Notes: generated from the letters alone by a model not told the origin. Positions 50,937 to 62,454 are shown, counted from the first letter of the stretch. The stretch is DNA of 64,000 bases from Variovorax paradoxus (GCF_030815855.1 NZ_JAUSXG010000001.1:4216001-4280000), one strand, 5' to 3'. Program-made: numbers and translations.

Positions 50937-51557
50937 ATGAAACGTGCGTTTTCAGCTCTTTTCTTGGTAGCTACCCTGAGCGGCTGCGCCACCTCGTGGG
51001 TGGTCGACAGCGATGTGAAGAGCTTTTCCTCGCTCACCACGGTGCCGCCCGGCGCCACCTACCGCTTCGAGCGCCTGCCTTCGCAGCAGGCCGACCCCGC
51101 CGGGCAGGAATCGCTCGAGGCCATGGCCGCCGCGGCGCTCGAAGAAGTGGGTTTGCGCCGCGACGACACCAGGCCGCAATACAGCGCACAGATCGGCGCG
51201 CGCGTGACGGCAGGCCTCTCGCCCTGGGCCGACCCGTGGCTGTTCGACGGCCCCTGGGGGTATGGCTACGGCGGCGGATACGGATACGCCCGCCGCGGCT
51301 TCGGCGGCGGATGGTACGGGGGCTCGGCCTTCATGCCGCCCGCGGCCAACCCCTGGTACGAACGCGAAGTGAGCATCGTGCTGCGCGAGGCGGGCTCCAA
51401 CCGCGTGGTCTATGAAACCCGGGCCCGCAACGACGGGCCCTACAACGCGAGCGCTGCCATCCTGCCGGTGATGTTCCGGGCCGCGCTGCAGGGCTTTCCG
51501 AATCCGCCGCAGGGCGAGCGCCGGGTGAACATCGAGCTGGCGGCGGCCAGGAAGTAG
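50937..51557 (+). CDS. DUF4136-domain lipoprotein with Gly/Tyr-rich segment
   Basis: 206 aa from ATG 50937. Lipobox LSGC with lipidated Cys17 (FLVATLSGCATSW). A DUF4136-type beta fold follows (DVKSFSSLTTVPPGATYRFE, QYSAQIGARVTAG) with the conserved ending REVSIVLREAGSNRVVYETR. In the middle lies a low-complexity stretch GPWGYGYGGGYGYARRGFGG, common as a surface loop in this family. Membrane-anchored; function unknown. Confidence 0.82.
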   Translation: MKRAFSALFLVATLSGCATSWVVDSDVKSFSSLTTVPPGATYRFERLPSQQADPAGQESLEAMAAAALEEVGLRRDDTRPQYSAQIGARVTAGLSPWADPWLFDGPWGYGYGGGYGYARRGFGGGWYGGSAFMPPAANPWYEREVSIVLREAGSNRVVYETRARNDGPYNASAAILPVMFRAALQGFPNPPQGERRVNIELAAARK

Positions 51558-51578
51558 CGCGCTTCTAAAATCATCCGG

Positions 51579-52226
51579 ATGGAAGAAACCACCCGACTGA
51601 TCGCCGTGCGCCACGGCGAAACCGCCTGGAACGTCGACACGCGCATCCAGGGCCAGCTGGACATCGGACTCAACGCCACGGGCCTCTGGCAGGCGCAACG
51701 CGCGGGTCAGGCGCTGGCCGACGAGGACATCGGCGTGATCTACGCCAGCGACCTTTCGCGCGCCTGGCAGACCGCCGAGGAAATCGCCAAGCCCCACGGC
51801 CTCTCGGTTCAACCCGAGCCCCGCCTGCGCGAACGCGCCTTCGGCCACCTCGAGGGCATGAGCTTCGCCGAGATCGAGGCCATGCGGCCCGAAGATGCCA
51901 AGCGCTGGCGCGAGCGCGACCCCGAATTCGAGCCCATCGGCGGTGAAAGCCTGCTGACCTTCCGCGACCGCATCACGCGCGTGGCCGCCGAACTGGCGGC
52001 GCGCCATCCGGGCGAGGTGGTCGCGCTGGTGGCGCACGGCGGCGTGATGGACGTGCTCTACCGCGCCGCAACCCGCCAGGAGCTGCAGGCGCCGCGCACC
52101 TGGCAGCTCGGCAATGCGGCCATCAACCGCATGCTGTGGACGCCCGAGGGCTTCAGCCTGGTGGGCTGGAGCGACACCGCCCACCTGGTGGCGGACGACG
52201 ACGTTCTGGACGAAACCACCACCTAG
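51579..52226 (+). CDS. Histidine phosphatase (phosphoglycerate mutase-like)
   Basis: 215 aa. Catalytic RHGET with the phosphohistidine at residue 12, YASDLSRAWQTAEEIA, RLRERAFGHLEGMSFAEIEA and VALVAHGGVMD (second His). The branch is the GpmB/CobC-like 2-histidine phosphatases of broad function; not the glycolytic mutase. Its end overlaps the RND gene stop by 4 bp, convergent. Confidence 0.9.
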   Translation: MEETTRLIAVRHGETAWNVDTRIQGQLDIGLNATGLWQAQRAGQALADEDIGVIYASDLSRAWQTAEEIAKPHGLSVQPEPRLRERAFGHLEGMSFAEIEAMRPEDAKRWRERDPEFEPIGGESLLTFRDRITRVAAELAARHPGEVVALVAHGGVMDVLYRAATRQELQAPRTWQLGNAAINRMLWTPEGFSLVGWSDTAHLVADDDVLDETTT

Positions 52227-55200
52227 GCGTGCGACGCCGCACCTTGGGCGGCAGCTTGTTGGCCCTTGGCCTCGCCGGGCAGGTCGACCATCGGCCCCGT
52301 GCCGCTGTAGCGGTCGAGCGCGAGGTAGATGGCGGGCGTGATGTAGAGCGTGATCACCTGCGAGAAGATCAGCCCGCCCACCACCGCCACACCCAGCGGC
52401 TGGCGCAGTTCGGCGCCGGCGCCCAGGCCCAGGGCGAGCGGCAGCGCGCCCATCAGCGCGGCCAGCGTGGTCATGAGAATCGGGCGGAAGCGCAGGCGGC
52501 AGGCTTCGCGGATGGCGTCGACCGGCTTCATGCCCTCCGTGCGCTGCGCATCGAGCGCGAAGTCGATCATCATGATCGCGTTCTTCTTCACGATGCCGAT
52601 CAAGAGCAGGATGCCGATGGTGGCGATCAGCGTCAGGTCGAAGCCGAATATCTTGAGCGAAAGCAAGGCCCCCACGGCCGCGGACGGCAGCCCGGCCAGA
52701 ATGGTCAGCGGATGGATGTAGCTTTCGTACAGCACGCCGAGCAGCACGTAGATGACGAGCACGGCCAGCACCAGCAGCACCGCCTGGCTGGATTGAGAAC
52801 TCTGGAACACCGCCGCATCGCCGCCATAGGTGGTGATGATCGACTGCGGCATCTTCAGCTCTGCCTTGAACTGGTCGATCTTCGCGGTCGCGTTGCCCAG
52901 CGGCACATCGGGCGCGAGGTTGAACGACACCGTCACCGCCTGCAACTGGCCCTGGTGGTTGACCGAGGTCGGGCCCACCGTGCGCTTCACGGTCGAGAAG
53001 GCCGAGAGCGGCACCAGGCGGCCCGTGGTGCTGCGCACCGACAGGCGCGCCACGTCGTCTTCGAACTGCCGGTCGCTGTCCGCCGCCGAGAGGATCACCT
53101 GGTAGGTGTTGCTGGCGCCGTAGATGCTGCCGATCTGCCGGTCGCCGTAGGCGTTGTAGAGCGCGAGGCGCAGGTCGCCCACGGCAACGCCGAGCACGCC
53201 GGCCTTGTCGCGGTCGATTTCGAGCGTGGCCTGCAGGCCGCGGTTTTGCGAGTCGCTGGTCACGTCGCGGAAAACCGGGTCGGCGCGCATGCGCTCCATG
53301 AGCTGCGTGGACCACGGCACCATCTCGCCCGCGTTCACGCTTTGCAACGTGTACTGGAAGCGCGCCTTGCTCTGGCGGCCGCCCAGGCGCAGGTTCTGCA
53401 CCGGCTGCATGTAGACCGCAATGCCCGGAATCTCGCGAAAACGCTGGCGTAGCGATTCGAGCACCTTGGCCATCTTGGGGCGCTCGCTGCGCGGCTTGAG
53501 CACGGCGAACAGGCGGCCGGAATTCTGCGTGGCGGTGGGGCCGCCCACGCCGACGAACGAGCTTACGTAGGCCACGCTCGGGTCGGCCTGCAGCGAAGCG
53601 GCCACGCGTTCCTGCAGCGCATTCATGGCGGTAAAGGAAATGTCCTCGGCCGCCTCGGTGGTGATCTGGATCTGGCCGATGTCTTCCTCGGGGAAAAAAC
53701 CCTTCGGAATGGAGACGAACAGCCACGCCGTGACGATGAAGGTGCCGCCGGCCACCAGCAGCATCAGCGTGCGGTGGCCGAGCGTCCAGTCGAGCGTTCG
53801 CATATAGCCGCTGTGCACCCAGCGGTAGCCGCGCTCGAAGGCGCGGCCAATGGCGGTGCCCGGTTCCGGATGCTCTTCCTCGTGGTCGATCGCGCCTTCG
53901 GGCCGCGGCACGTGCTTGAGCAACCGGCTCGCGAGCATGGGCACCAGCGTGAGCGACACGACGGCCGACACCAGCACCGCCAGTGCCACCACCACCGCGA
54001 ACTCGTGGAACAAGAGGCCGATCACGCCCGGCATGAAGAAGATCGGGATGAACACCGCCACCAGCGAGATCGAGATCGAGATGATGGTGAAGCCCACTTC
54101 GCGTGCCCCGCGCAGCGCCGCCGCGAACGGCTCCATGCCCTTTTCGACATAGCGCATGATGTTTTCGAGCACCACGATCGCGTCGTCCACCACCAGCCCC
54201 ACGGCGAGCGTGATACCGAGCAGCGAGACGTTGTCCAGGCTGTAGCCGAAGGCATAGAGCAGCGCCACCGCGCCGATCAGCGAAATCGGAATGGTCGCGG
54301 CCGGAATCAGCGTGGCGACCAGCCGGTGCAGAAAAAGGAAGATCACCAGCACCACCAGCGCGATGGTGCCCAGCAGCGTGAGCTGCACGTCGTGCACGGC
54401 CTCGCGAATGGACAGCGAGCGGTCGTTCACCATGTGGATCTCGACCGACTGCGGCAGCTCGGCCTTGAAACGCGGAATGAGCGCGCGCACCGCATCCACC
54501 ACTTCCACGGTGTTGGCGTTGGGCTGGCGCTGCACGGCGAGCGAGATGGAGTTCTGGCCGTTGAAGCTGCTTGCGGTCTTGACCGACTCGAAGCTGTCTT
54601 CGATGGTGGCCACTTCGTCGAGCCGAACCGGCGCGCCGTTGCGCTGGCCGACGATCAGCTTGGCAAAGTCTTCGGCCTTCGTGAGCTGCCGGTTGGCCTG
54701 GATGGTGAGCGTCTGGCGCGGCCCGTCGAGCGTGCCGACGGGCGTGTTGGCGTTGGCCGAATTCACCGCCTTGGCGAGTTCGTCGAGCGTGATGTTGCGC
54801 GCATTGAGCAGATCGGCATTGGCCTTGATGCGCACCGCGAAGGCCTTGCGCCCATACACCGCCACCTGCGCCACGCCGTCGATGGTGGAGAGCGTGGGCG
54901 AAATCAGGTTCTCGGCATAGTCGTTGAGCTCGGACGGGTTCATCGACGGCGAGATCAGCGCAATGAACAGCACCGGCGCATCGGCCGGGTTCACCTTGCG
55001 GTACGAAGGCAGCTGCGTGAGCTCCTGCGGCAGCTGGCGCTGGGCGCGCAGCAGCGCGGCCTGCACGTCGACGGCGGCAGCGTCGATGTCCCGGCTGCTC
55101 ACGAACTCGAGCGTGAGCGAACTCACGCCCTGCGTATTCACCGAACTGATGGTCTGCAGGCCCGGAATGGTCGAGAACTGCTTCTCGAGCGGCAGCGCCA

Positions 55201-55387
55201 CGGAAGACGCCATGGTGTCCGGGCTCGCCCCAGGTAACTGGGCGTTCACGTTGATGACCGGCGTGTTGTAGCTCGGCAGCGCGGCAACCGGGATGCTGAA
55301 GTACGCAAAGATGCCGACCACCACGACCGCGGCAGACAACAGCACCGTCATCGCGGGACGACGGATGCAGAGTTCCGAGATGTTCAT
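52223..55387 (-). CDS. RND multidrug efflux pump, MdtB/AcrB type
   Basis: 1054 aa from ATG 55387 (MNISELCIRRPAMTVLLSAA). Twelve transmembrane helices and two large periplasmic loops. Diagnostic stretches: PVAALPSYNTPVINVNAQLP, LAVGLVVDDAIVVLENIMRY with the proton-relay Asp pair, and ATIGILLLIGIVKKNAIMMI. SELCIRRPAMT is typical of the MdtB/MdtC group. ATG overlaps the adaptor's TGA (ATGA at 55384-55387). No outer-membrane partner gene or regulator is adjacent. Confidence 0.93.
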   Translation of the reverse strand: MNISELCIRRPAMTVLLSAAVVVVGIFAYFSIPVAALPSYNTPVINVNAQLPGASPDTMASSVALPLEKQFSTIPGLQTISSVNTQGVSSLTLEFVSSRDIDAAAVDVQAALLRAQRQLPQELTQLPSYRKVNPADAPVLFIALISPSMNPSELNDYAENLISPTLSTIDGVAQVAVYGRKAFAVRIKANADLLNARNITLDELAKAVNSANANTPVGTLDGPRQTLTIQANRQLTKAEDFAKLIVGQRNGAPVRLDEVATIEDSFESVKTASSFNGQNSISLAVQRQPNANTVEVVDAVRALIPRFKAELPQSVEIHMVNDRSLSIREAVHDVQLTLLGTIALVVLVIFLFLHRLVATLIPAATIPISLIGAVALLYAFGYSLDNVSLLGITLAVGLVVDDAIVVLENIMRYVEKGMEPFAAALRGAREVGFTIISISISLVAVFIPIFFMPGVIGLLFHEFAVVVALAVLVSAVVSLTLVPMLASRLLKHVPRPEGAIDHEEEHPEPGTAIGRAFERGYRWVHSGYMRTLDWTLGHRTLMLLVAGGTFIVTAWLFVSIPKGFFPEEDIGQIQITTEAAEDISFTAMNALQERVAASLQADPSVAYVSSFVGVGGPTATQNSGRLFAVLKPRSERPKMAKVLESLRQRFREIPGIAVYMQPVQNLRLGGRQSKARFQYTLQSVNAGEMVPWSTQLMERMRADPVFRDVTSDSQNRGLQATLEIDRDKAGVLGVAVGDLRLALYNAYGDRQIGSIYGASNTYQVILSAADSDRQFEDDVARLSVRSTTGRLVPLSAFSTVKRTVGPTSVNHQGQLQAVTVSFNLAPDVPLGNATAKIDQFKAELKMPQSIITTYGGDAAVFQSSQSSQAVLLVLAVLVIYVLLGVLYESYIHPLTILAGLPSAAVGALLSLKIFGFDLTLIATIGILLLIGIVKKNAIMMIDFALDAQRTEGMKPVDAIREACRLRFRPILMTTLAALMGALPLALGLGAGAELRQPLGVAVVGGLIFSQVITLYITPAIYLALDRYSGTGPMVDLPGEAKGQQAAAQGAASHA

Positions 55388-56580
55388 GCGCGTTCCCGCG
55401 GGGGCTTGGCGTCCGACGAGGCCGCGCTGCCCGGCGTGACGCCGGTCGTGCCCGCCGGCGCGGCCTTTGCGTCGACGCGGACCTTGCCGCCCGGGCGCAC
55501 GTTCTGGCTGCCTTCGATGACCACCTGCTCGCCCGGCTCGACGCCGCTCACCGCCGCCTTGGTCCCGAAGGTGTAGAGCACCTGGACCTTGCGGCGCGTG
55601 GCGGTGCTCGCCTTGTCGACCACGTAGAGCGAGGTACCGTCGGGCAGCATCATGAGCGCCGCGGCCGGCACCACCGTGACACCGGACAGGGTACGCACCG
55701 TGATGCGCGTGCCGACGAACTGGCCGGGCCACAGGCTTTGGTCGGCGTTGTCGAACACCGCCTTCGCGCGCACGGTGCCGATCTGCGGATCGACTGTGTT
55801 GTCGACGAAATTGAGCACACCGGCGAGCGGCTCCTTGCGCCCGCTGACGAGCGCCTCGACCTTGGCCCGGCTGCGTGCCGCCGCCAGCAGATCTTGCAGG
55901 TTGGCTTCCGGCACAGGGAAACTCACCGCGATGGGGTCCAGTTGCGTGACGGTCACCAGCGACAGCGTGGGCTGCACCAGCGTGCCGGGGTAGATGTTGA
56001 CGGCGCCGATGCGCCCGGCAATGGGAGCGCGCAAGGTGGCGTACCCCAGCGCCACCTGCGCCGATTGCACCGCGGCGCGGTCGGCCGCCACGGCGGCGCG
56101 CTGCGCCTCGAGCTGCGACAGCGTGGCGTCGGTAGCGCTCTTGGAAATGAAATTCTGCGCCAGCAATTCCTGGCTGCGCTTGTACTGGCGCTCGAGGTCG
56201 GCCTGGGTCGCTTCGTCGCGCTTCTGCTGGGCCCGGGCGCGGGCCAGGTTGGCCTGGTCGTTGCGGTCGTCGAGCGTGAAGAGCAACTGGCCCGCCTTGA
56301 CGAACTGCCCTTCCTTCACATGCACCGCGCTCACCGTGTTCGTGACCTGCGGGCGCAGGTCGACGCTGTTGAGCGAGACCACGCTGCCGTTGACCTGCAC
56401 CGTCACCGGCACGTCCTGCTTTTCGGCGGTTGCGAGCGTGACGAGCACCGGCGCCGCGTTGCCGGCGGCCGGGGCCTTGGCATCCTTTCCGGCCAGCTTG
56501 TTGCCGGACATGCCCCACCACCCGCCTGCGACGGCTACGATCAACACACCCGCTAGGGCGATGGCGACATTTTTCTTCAT
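55384..56580 (-). CDS. RND efflux membrane fusion protein (adaptor)
   Basis: 398 aa. N-terminal anchor MKKNVAIALAGVLIVAVAGG, then AEKQDVPVTVQVNGSVVSLN, the lipoyl/hairpin region VKEGQFVKAGQLLFTLDDRN, a long alpha-helical hairpin (about 110-175), and the barrel with LRAPIAGRIGAVNIYPGTLV. First gene of the pump operon, MdtA-like. The 183-bp upstream gap holds the promoter; no operator palindrome was evident. Confidence 0.92.
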   Translation of the reverse strand: MKKNVAIALAGVLIVAVAGGWWGMSGNKLAGKDAKAPAAGNAAPVLVTLATAEKQDVPVTVQVNGSVVSLNSVDLRPQVTNTVSAVHVKEGQFVKAGQLLFTLDDRNDQANLARARAQQKRDEATQADLERQYKRSQELLAQNFISKSATDATLSQLEAQRAAVAADRAAVQSAQVALGYATLRAPIAGRIGAVNIYPGTLVQPTLSLVTVTQLDPIAVSFPVPEANLQDLLAAARSRAKVEALVSGRKEPLAGVLNFVDNTVDPQIGTVRAKAVFDNADQSLWPGQFVGTRITVRTLSGVTVVPAAALMMLPDGTSLYVVDKASTATRRKVQVLYTFGTKAAVSGVEPGEQVVIEGSQNVRPGGKVRVDAKAAPAGTTGVTPGSAASSDAKPPRERA

Positions 56581-56763
56581 GGGTTCTTGTGCACTTTGGG
56601 CTGACAGCGACTATTGGAGCAGCGGTCGACGCACTGAATTCATGGGCACCGTAAAGATATGTAAAGCAGGTCAACCGAAACGCCCGCAAACAACCCGTGT
56701 GGCCGGCACGAAGGGAATGCCCTCTCGCTAAAATCGCCGCTCCACAGCCTCTGGATATACCCC

Positions 56764-57213
56764 ATGAACCGCTGCAAGAAACCCATGAATGCTCTCACTT
56801 TCATAGCGCTTTGCACAGTAGCTGCAAGCCTTTTTTCCATTGATGCCGCGGCCCAGGCCGATGTGCCCCGGCCGCAGACACAGAACGAGTCCCTGGTGGG
56901 CGGCCGCACGTTCCCGGTCGGCACGCTGCGCGGCAAGTTCATGGTGATCGACGGGGTCGACGTCGAACTCGACGGCAAGCCCGATCGCATGGCGCCCGCC
57001 GGGCGCATTCGCAGCCCGCAGAACATGCTGGTCATGTCGAGCGCCATCACCGGCCAGAAATTCCTCGTCAACTACACGCGCGACGCGGCGGGCCTGCTGC
57101 GCGAGGTCTGGATCCTGACGCCCGACGAAGCCGTGGCCCGGCGCGAATCGCTCGACAAGCCGCTCCTGAACATCTGGCCGTTCACCTCGAACGACACCGT
57201 CAACACGCAATAG
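56764..57213 (+). CDS. Exported conserved hypothetical protein, 149 aa
   Basis: Signal peptide (NALTFIALCTVAASLFSIDA ending AAAQAD). The mature part GGRTFPVGTLRGKFMVIDGV, PDRMAPAGRIRSPQNMLVM and WILTPDEAVARRESLDKP is a small beta-rich protein. Periplasmic; no known function. Followed by a GC hairpin (57224-57239) and miaB. Confidence 0.65.
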   Translation: MNRCKKPMNALTFIALCTVAASLFSIDAAAQADVPRPQTQNESLVGGRTFPVGTLRGKFMVIDGVDVELDGKPDRMAPAGRIRSPQNMLVMSSAITGQKFLVNYTRDAAGLLREVWILTPDEAVARRESLDKPLLNIWPFTSNDTVNTQ

Positions 57214-57309
57214 AAAAATGCCGGCGGGCCCTCGCCCGCTGTGCCGCAGGACGCCGCGGGCGTCCCTGCCTTCCGCCTTCCCGGCCAGGGAAGGCCCAGA
57301 GAGCACCCC

Positions 57310-58674
57310 ATGAGCAAAAAAGTCTTTATCAAAACCTTCGGCTGCCAGATGAACGAGTACGACTCGGACAAGATGGCCGATGTGCTGAACGCCGCGCAGG
57401 GCTACGAGCCCACCCAGAACGTGGACGAGGCCGACCTGATCCTGTTCAACACCTGTTCGGTGCGCGAAAAAGCCCAGGAAAAGGTGTTCTCCGACCTCGG
57501 CCGCGTGAAGCACCTGAAGGCCAAGGGCGTGAAGATCGGCGTGGGCGGCTGCGTGGCGAGCCAGGAAGGCGCGGCCATCATTGCGCGCGCGCCCTACGTC
57601 GACATCGTGTTCGGCCCGCAGACGCTGCACCGCCTGCCCGACATGCTGAACGACCGCGAGCGGCTGGACCGCCCGCAGGTGGACATCAGCTTTCCCGAGA
57701 TCGAGAAGTTCGACCACCTGCCGCCGGCGCGCGTCGAGGGCGTGACCGCCTTCGTGTCGATCATGGAAGGCTGCTCCAAATACTGCAGCTACTGCGTGGT
57801 GCCCTACACCCGCGGCGAGGAAGTGAACCGCCCGCTCGACGACGTGCTGGTGGAAATTGCCGGCCTGGCCGACCAGGGCGTGCGCGAGGTCACGCTGCTG
57901 GGGCAGAACGTGAACGCCTACCGCGGCAAGATGGGCGACACGGCCGAGATTGCCGACTTCGCACTGCTCATCGAATACGTCGCGGAGATTCCGGGCATCG
58001 AGCGCATCCGCTACACCACGAGCCACCCGAACGAATTCACGCCGCGGCTCATCGAGGCCTACGCCAAGGTGCCGCAGCTCGTGAGCCACCTGCACCTGCC
58101 CGTGCAGCACGGCAGCGACCGCATCCTGATGGCCATGAAACGCGGCTACACCGCGATGGAATACAAGAGCACGGTCCGCAAGCTGCGCGCCATCCGCCCC
58201 GAGCTGGCCCTGAGCAGCGACTTCATCGTCGGCTTCCCCGGCGAGACCGATGAAGACTTCGCCAAGATGATGAAGCTGATCGACGACTGCCAGTTCGACA
58301 ACAGCTTCAGCTTCATCTTCAGCCCGCGCCCCGGCACGCCCGCCGCGGCACTGCAAGACGATACGCCGCACGAGGTGAAGCTAGCGCGCCTGCAGACGCT
58401 GCAACGCGTGATCGACGGCAACGTGCGCCGCTTCGGCGATGCGCTGGTCGGCACCACGCAGCGCGTGCTGGTCGAGGGGGCCTCCCGCAAGGACGCGAAC
58501 GAGCTGATGGGCCGCACCGCGTGCAATCGCGTCGTCAACTTCGAAGGCGACGCACGGCTGGTCGGGCAGATGGCCGATCTGCGCATCACGCGCTCGCTCG
58601 CGTACACGCTGCGCGGCGAAGTGGCTACACGCGAATCGTCGACGGCGCCGGTGACCGCCGCGCTCGCCGCCTGA
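57310..58674 (+). CDS. miaB: tRNA-2-methylthio-N6-dimethylallyladenosine synthase
   Basis: 454 aa from ATG 57310 ([20 protein letters not shown]). N-terminal UPF0004 cluster cysteines ([33 protein letters not shown]), radical-SAM motif [16 protein letters not shown] (CxxxCxxC), [14 protein letters not shown], and a C-terminal TRAM domain. Adds the 2-methylthio group to A37 of tRNAs. Its TGA shares the A of the next gene's ATG (TGATG at 58672-58676), so the kinase glrK is coupled behind it. Confidence 0.96.
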   Translation: MSKKVFIKTFGCQMNEYDSDKMADVLNAAQGYEPTQNVDEADLILFNTCSVREKAQEKVFSDLGRVKHLKAKGVKIGVGGCVASQEGAAIIARAPYVDIVFGPQTLHRLPDMLNDRERLDRPQVDISFPEIEKFDHLPPARVEGVTAFVSIMEGCSKYCSYCVVPYTRGEEVNRPLDDVLVEIAGLADQGVREVTLLGQNVNAYRGKMGDTAEIADFALLIEYVAEIPGIERIRYTTSHPNEFTPRLIEAYAKVPQLVSHLHLPVQHGSDRILMAMKRGYTAMEYKSTVRKLRAIRPELALSSDFIVGFPGETDEDFAKMMKLIDDCQFDNSFSFIFSPRPGTPAAALQDDTPHEVKLARLQTLQRVIDGNVRRFGDALVGTTQRVLVEGASRKDANELMGRTACNRVVNFEGDARLVGQMADLRITRSLAYTLRGEVATRESSTAPVTAALAA

Positions 58675-60101
58675 TGGCGAAGCGGCCATCGACGCGGGGC
58701 TCGTTCCAGCAGCTCCTCCTTTTCGCGTTTCTGCTGATTACCGCCCTGCTCGTGGGCGTGGTGTTGCGCTCGGTATTCCAGTACGACGCGCTCATGACCC
58801 AGAGCCGCGATGCGGCCGCCCGCGCGCTGCGGCTCTCGGGCGCGGCCCAGTCGCTGGCCGAGCGCAGTGCGGCCATGGAGCGTGCCGGACGCCAGTCGCT
58901 GGTGCTGAACGACGCCGTGCTGCGGCGCCGCTTCGACGACGCAGCCCGCGAAGCGCACCAGGTGCTCGAACGGCTCGAGATGAACGGCCTCGCGCCCGTG
59001 GGCATGGAGGCGTGGCGCGCCCAGCTCGGCGTGATCGAAGGCCTGATGAGCGGCAGCGCCGACAGCGCTCTTTCGCGCGAAAGCAGCATGGCAATGCAGT
59101 TCCGCGAACTCGATTCGTTGAACACCAACCTCGCGCAGCAGGCCCAGTTCCTGATCGAGACGCAGAACGACGCCCTGGCCAAGCGCATCGAGAACGCACG
59201 CCGCCGCCTGATGCGCGAAGTGGTGGCGGCGAGCGTGCTGGCGGTGTCGCTGGCGCTGGCTTTCGGCATCTGGCTCGCGCGCCCGTTCAAGCGGCTCGAG
59301 CACGCCATCGTCGGCCTGGGGCAGAACCGGCTCGACGAGCCGATCGACATCCGCGGCCCGGCCGACATCCGGCGCGTGTCGCAGCAGCTCGAATGGCTGC
59401 GTCTGCGCCTGACCGAACTGGACGCCGACAAGGCGCGCTTTCTGCGCCACGTCTCGCACGAACTGAAAACGCCGCTGGCCGCATTGAGGGAAGGCGTTTC
59501 GCTGCTCGAAGACGGCGTGACGGGCCCGCTGAATCCGGCGCAGCTGGAGGTGACGCAAATCCTGAACCAGAACACCGTGTCGCTGCAAGGCCAGATCGAG
59601 GCGCTGCTGCGCTTCAATGCCGCGGCTTTCGAGGCGCGCGAACTGCGCCGCGAACGCACCGAGCTGCTGCCGCTGATCGAAGAGCAGATCGAGGCGCAGC
59701 GCCTGCAGTGGCAGGCCCACGGCCTGCGCGTGCGCGCCGAGGGCGAGCCGCTCACGGTCACGGTCGACCGGACCAAGCTCGGCACCGCCGTGGCCAACCT
59801 GCTGTCCAACGCCATTCGCTACTCGGCGCGCGGCGGGGTGATCACCCTCGTGGTGTCCAGCACGCCCGAGTCGGCATGCATCGATGTCAATGACGCCGGC
59901 CCGGGTATTGCCGAAGGCGACCGTGACCGGATTTTCGAGCCCTTCTATCGGGGCGAACGCCAGCCTGAGCACGCGGTCAAAGGGACCGGCATCGGTCTTT
60001 CGATCGTGCAGGAGTACATTGCTGCCCATGGGGGCCGCATCACCCTGCAGCCGGGCGGACCTGGTGCGCGCTTTCGCATCGAACTGCCGCGCACGGCCTG
60101 A
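58674..60101 (+). CDS. glrK: GlrK/QseE-like sensor histidine kinase
   Basis: 475 aa from ATG 58674. Two transmembrane helices (LLLFAFLLITALLVGVVLRS near residue 14; VVAASVLAVSLALAFGIWLA near residue 184) enclose a helical periplasmic sensor domain. Then HAMP, the H-box FLRHVSHELKTPLAALREGV, N-box VANLLSNAIRYSARGG, and G boxes DAGPGI and GTGIGLSIVQEY. Gene order kinase-lipoprotein-sigma54 regulator is that of enterobacterial glrK-qseG-glrR, and H-box details agree. Coupled to miaB (TGATG). Confidence 0.88.
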   Translation: MAKRPSTRGSFQQLLLFAFLLITALLVGVVLRSVFQYDALMTQSRDAAARALRLSGAAQSLAERSAAMERAGRQSLVLNDAVLRRRFDDAAREAHQVLERLEMNGLAPVGMEAWRAQLGVIEGLMSGSADSALSRESSMAMQFRELDSLNTNLAQQAQFLIETQNDALAKRIENARRRLMREVVAASVLAVSLALAFGIWLARPFKRLEHAIVGLGQNRLDEPIDIRGPADIRRVSQQLEWLRLRLTELDADKARFLRHVSHELKTPLAALREGVSLLEDGVTGPLNPAQLEVTQILNQNTVSLQGQIEALLRFNAAAFEARELRRERTELLPLIEEQIEAQRLQWQAHGLRVRAEGEPLTVTVDRTKLGTAVANLLSNAIRYSARGGVITLVVSSTPESACIDVNDAGPGIAEGDRDRIFEPFYRGERQPEHAVKGTGIGLSIVQEYIAAHGGRITLQPGGPGARFRIELPRTA

Positions 60102-60189
60102 ACCCGAGACCCGACCCCACCGCGAATCCTTCGTGACGCCTTCGGGCATCCACCTGAAACACCGCCTCTTGTCTTTTTTTCGTCGATCC

Positions 60190-60846
60190 ATGTTTTTTCC
60201 GCTCGTCCGCAGTTCGACCTTCTCCGGGGCGATGGCCGTGCCTTTCGCCCTGCTGCTGGCCGCCTGCGCGACGCAGCCCGAGCCCCCGGCCGAGGCCAAC
60301 GCCCTGCCGCCGCCACCGCCAGCGGTTCCGCGCGTGATGCCGGTCGAGGCCGAGCCCAATGCACCCGCCACGCAGCCGGCATCGCTCTTCACGCTGATGA
60401 CCCAAGGGCCGGTCGCAGCCATGCTGGCGTATGCCGACAAGGTCCGCCCGCTCGGCGGTGCCGAGCTGAATGCGGAAATCACCCGGGCCGGCGACCCCGG
60501 CGATTCGCCCAGCGCGCAGATGCAGCTCGCACTGCTGCTCGCCCAGACGCGTGCGCCGGCCGACCTGGCGCGCGCCCTGGGCCTGATGCAGCGCGTGATG
60601 TCCAACCCGTCGCCCGAGGCCCAGCCGCTGCAGCCGCTCGCGCGTGCACTCGCTGCGCGCTACGTCGAGCAGCGCCGCGTGGAGGACGACCGCGACAAGC
60701 AGGCGCAGCAGGTGCGCGAAAGCCAGCGCCGCATCGACCAGCTCAATGACCGCATCGAAGCGCTGCGCGCCATCGAGCGCAGCTTTGCGCGCCCGAACGC
60801 TCCCGCGCCGACGACCTTGCCCCCACCCAACGGCGCCAAGCCTTAG
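60190..60846 (+). CDS. qseG: QseG-like outer-membrane lipoprotein
   Basis: 218 aa from ATG 60190. Lipobox ALLLAAC with lipidated Cys26, a Pro-rich linker, and a helical domain ending in a coiled coil (VRESQRRIDQLNDRIEALRA). Sequence identity to enterobacterial QseG cannot be judged by eye, but position, lipobox and C-terminal coiled coil fit. In E. coli QseG helps activate the GlrK kinase from the outer membrane. The name rests mainly on gene order. Confidence 0.75.
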   Translation: MFFPLVRSSTFSGAMAVPFALLLAACATQPEPPAEANALPPPPPAVPRVMPVEAEPNAPATQPASLFTLMTQGPVAAMLAYADKVRPLGGAELNAEITRAGDPGDSPSAQMQLALLLAQTRAPADLARALGLMQRVMSNPSPEAQPLQPLARALAARYVEQRRVEDDRDKQAQQVRESQRRIDQLNDRIEALRAIERSFARPNAPAPTTLPPPNGAKP

Positions 60847-60884
60847 TCCATGAACATCCAGCGGTTTCAGAAAGCGTTCTTTCG

Positions 60885-62273
<1,389 letters not shown>

Positions 62274-62287
62274 CGACGGCCCTAAGC

Positions 62288-62345
62288 TGTTGATTTAAAA
62301 AGACATTTTTCACCAGCCTTCCAGGCTTGTCGGGATTCGGCGACA
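62288..62345. promoter_or_regulatory. Two GlrR-type activator sites (TGTC-N10-GACA)
   Basis: Site 2 (62328-62345) is TGTCGGGATTCGGCGACA, a perfect TGTC-N10-GACA extended by T and A on either side. Site 1 (62288-62305) is TGTT-N10-GACA, one mismatch. They are 40 bp apart. TGTC-N10-GACA is the motif described for GlrR upstream of the enterobacterial glmY promoter. They lie about 121-178 bp upstream of the predicted transcription start, the usual place for sigma54 enhancer sites. Confidence 0.75.
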
Positions 62346-62407
62346 AAATGAGGGGTTTCAGGGCCTTCCAACCGGTTCCAACCTCGAAAACCACGTCCAG
62401 CTCACCC

Positions 62408-62420
62408 TAAGTGGTTGATC
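62408..62420 (-). promoter_or_regulatory. IHF-like site
   Basis: On the minus strand GATCAACCACTTA matches the IHF consensus WATCARNNNNTTR at every defined position except the first. It lies between the GlrR-type sites and the -24/-12 promoter, where IHF commonly bends DNA to bring an activator to sigma54 polymerase. Confidence 0.45.
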
Positions 62421-62439
62421 TGAAAGCGTTTTTCCAGCC

Positions 62440-62454
62440 TGGCACAGGGTTTGC
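62440..62454 (+). promoter_or_regulatory. Sigma54 (RpoN) -24/-12 promoter
   Basis: TGGCACAGGGTTTGC has the invariant GG (62441-62442) and GC (62453-62454) in correct register with TGGCAC-N5-TTGC. Predicted transcription start is about 62466. It points toward the small ORF at 62467 and opgH at 62678. Together with the upstream sites it forms a complete enhancer-dependent promoter. Confidence 0.8.

Noticed and set aside
52223..56689. One 1488-codon frame suggesting a fused adaptor-RND pump
   Set aside because: The upstream part overlaps the clear adaptor gene in another frame, and the true RND start is ATG 55387 overlapping the adaptor stop as ATGA.
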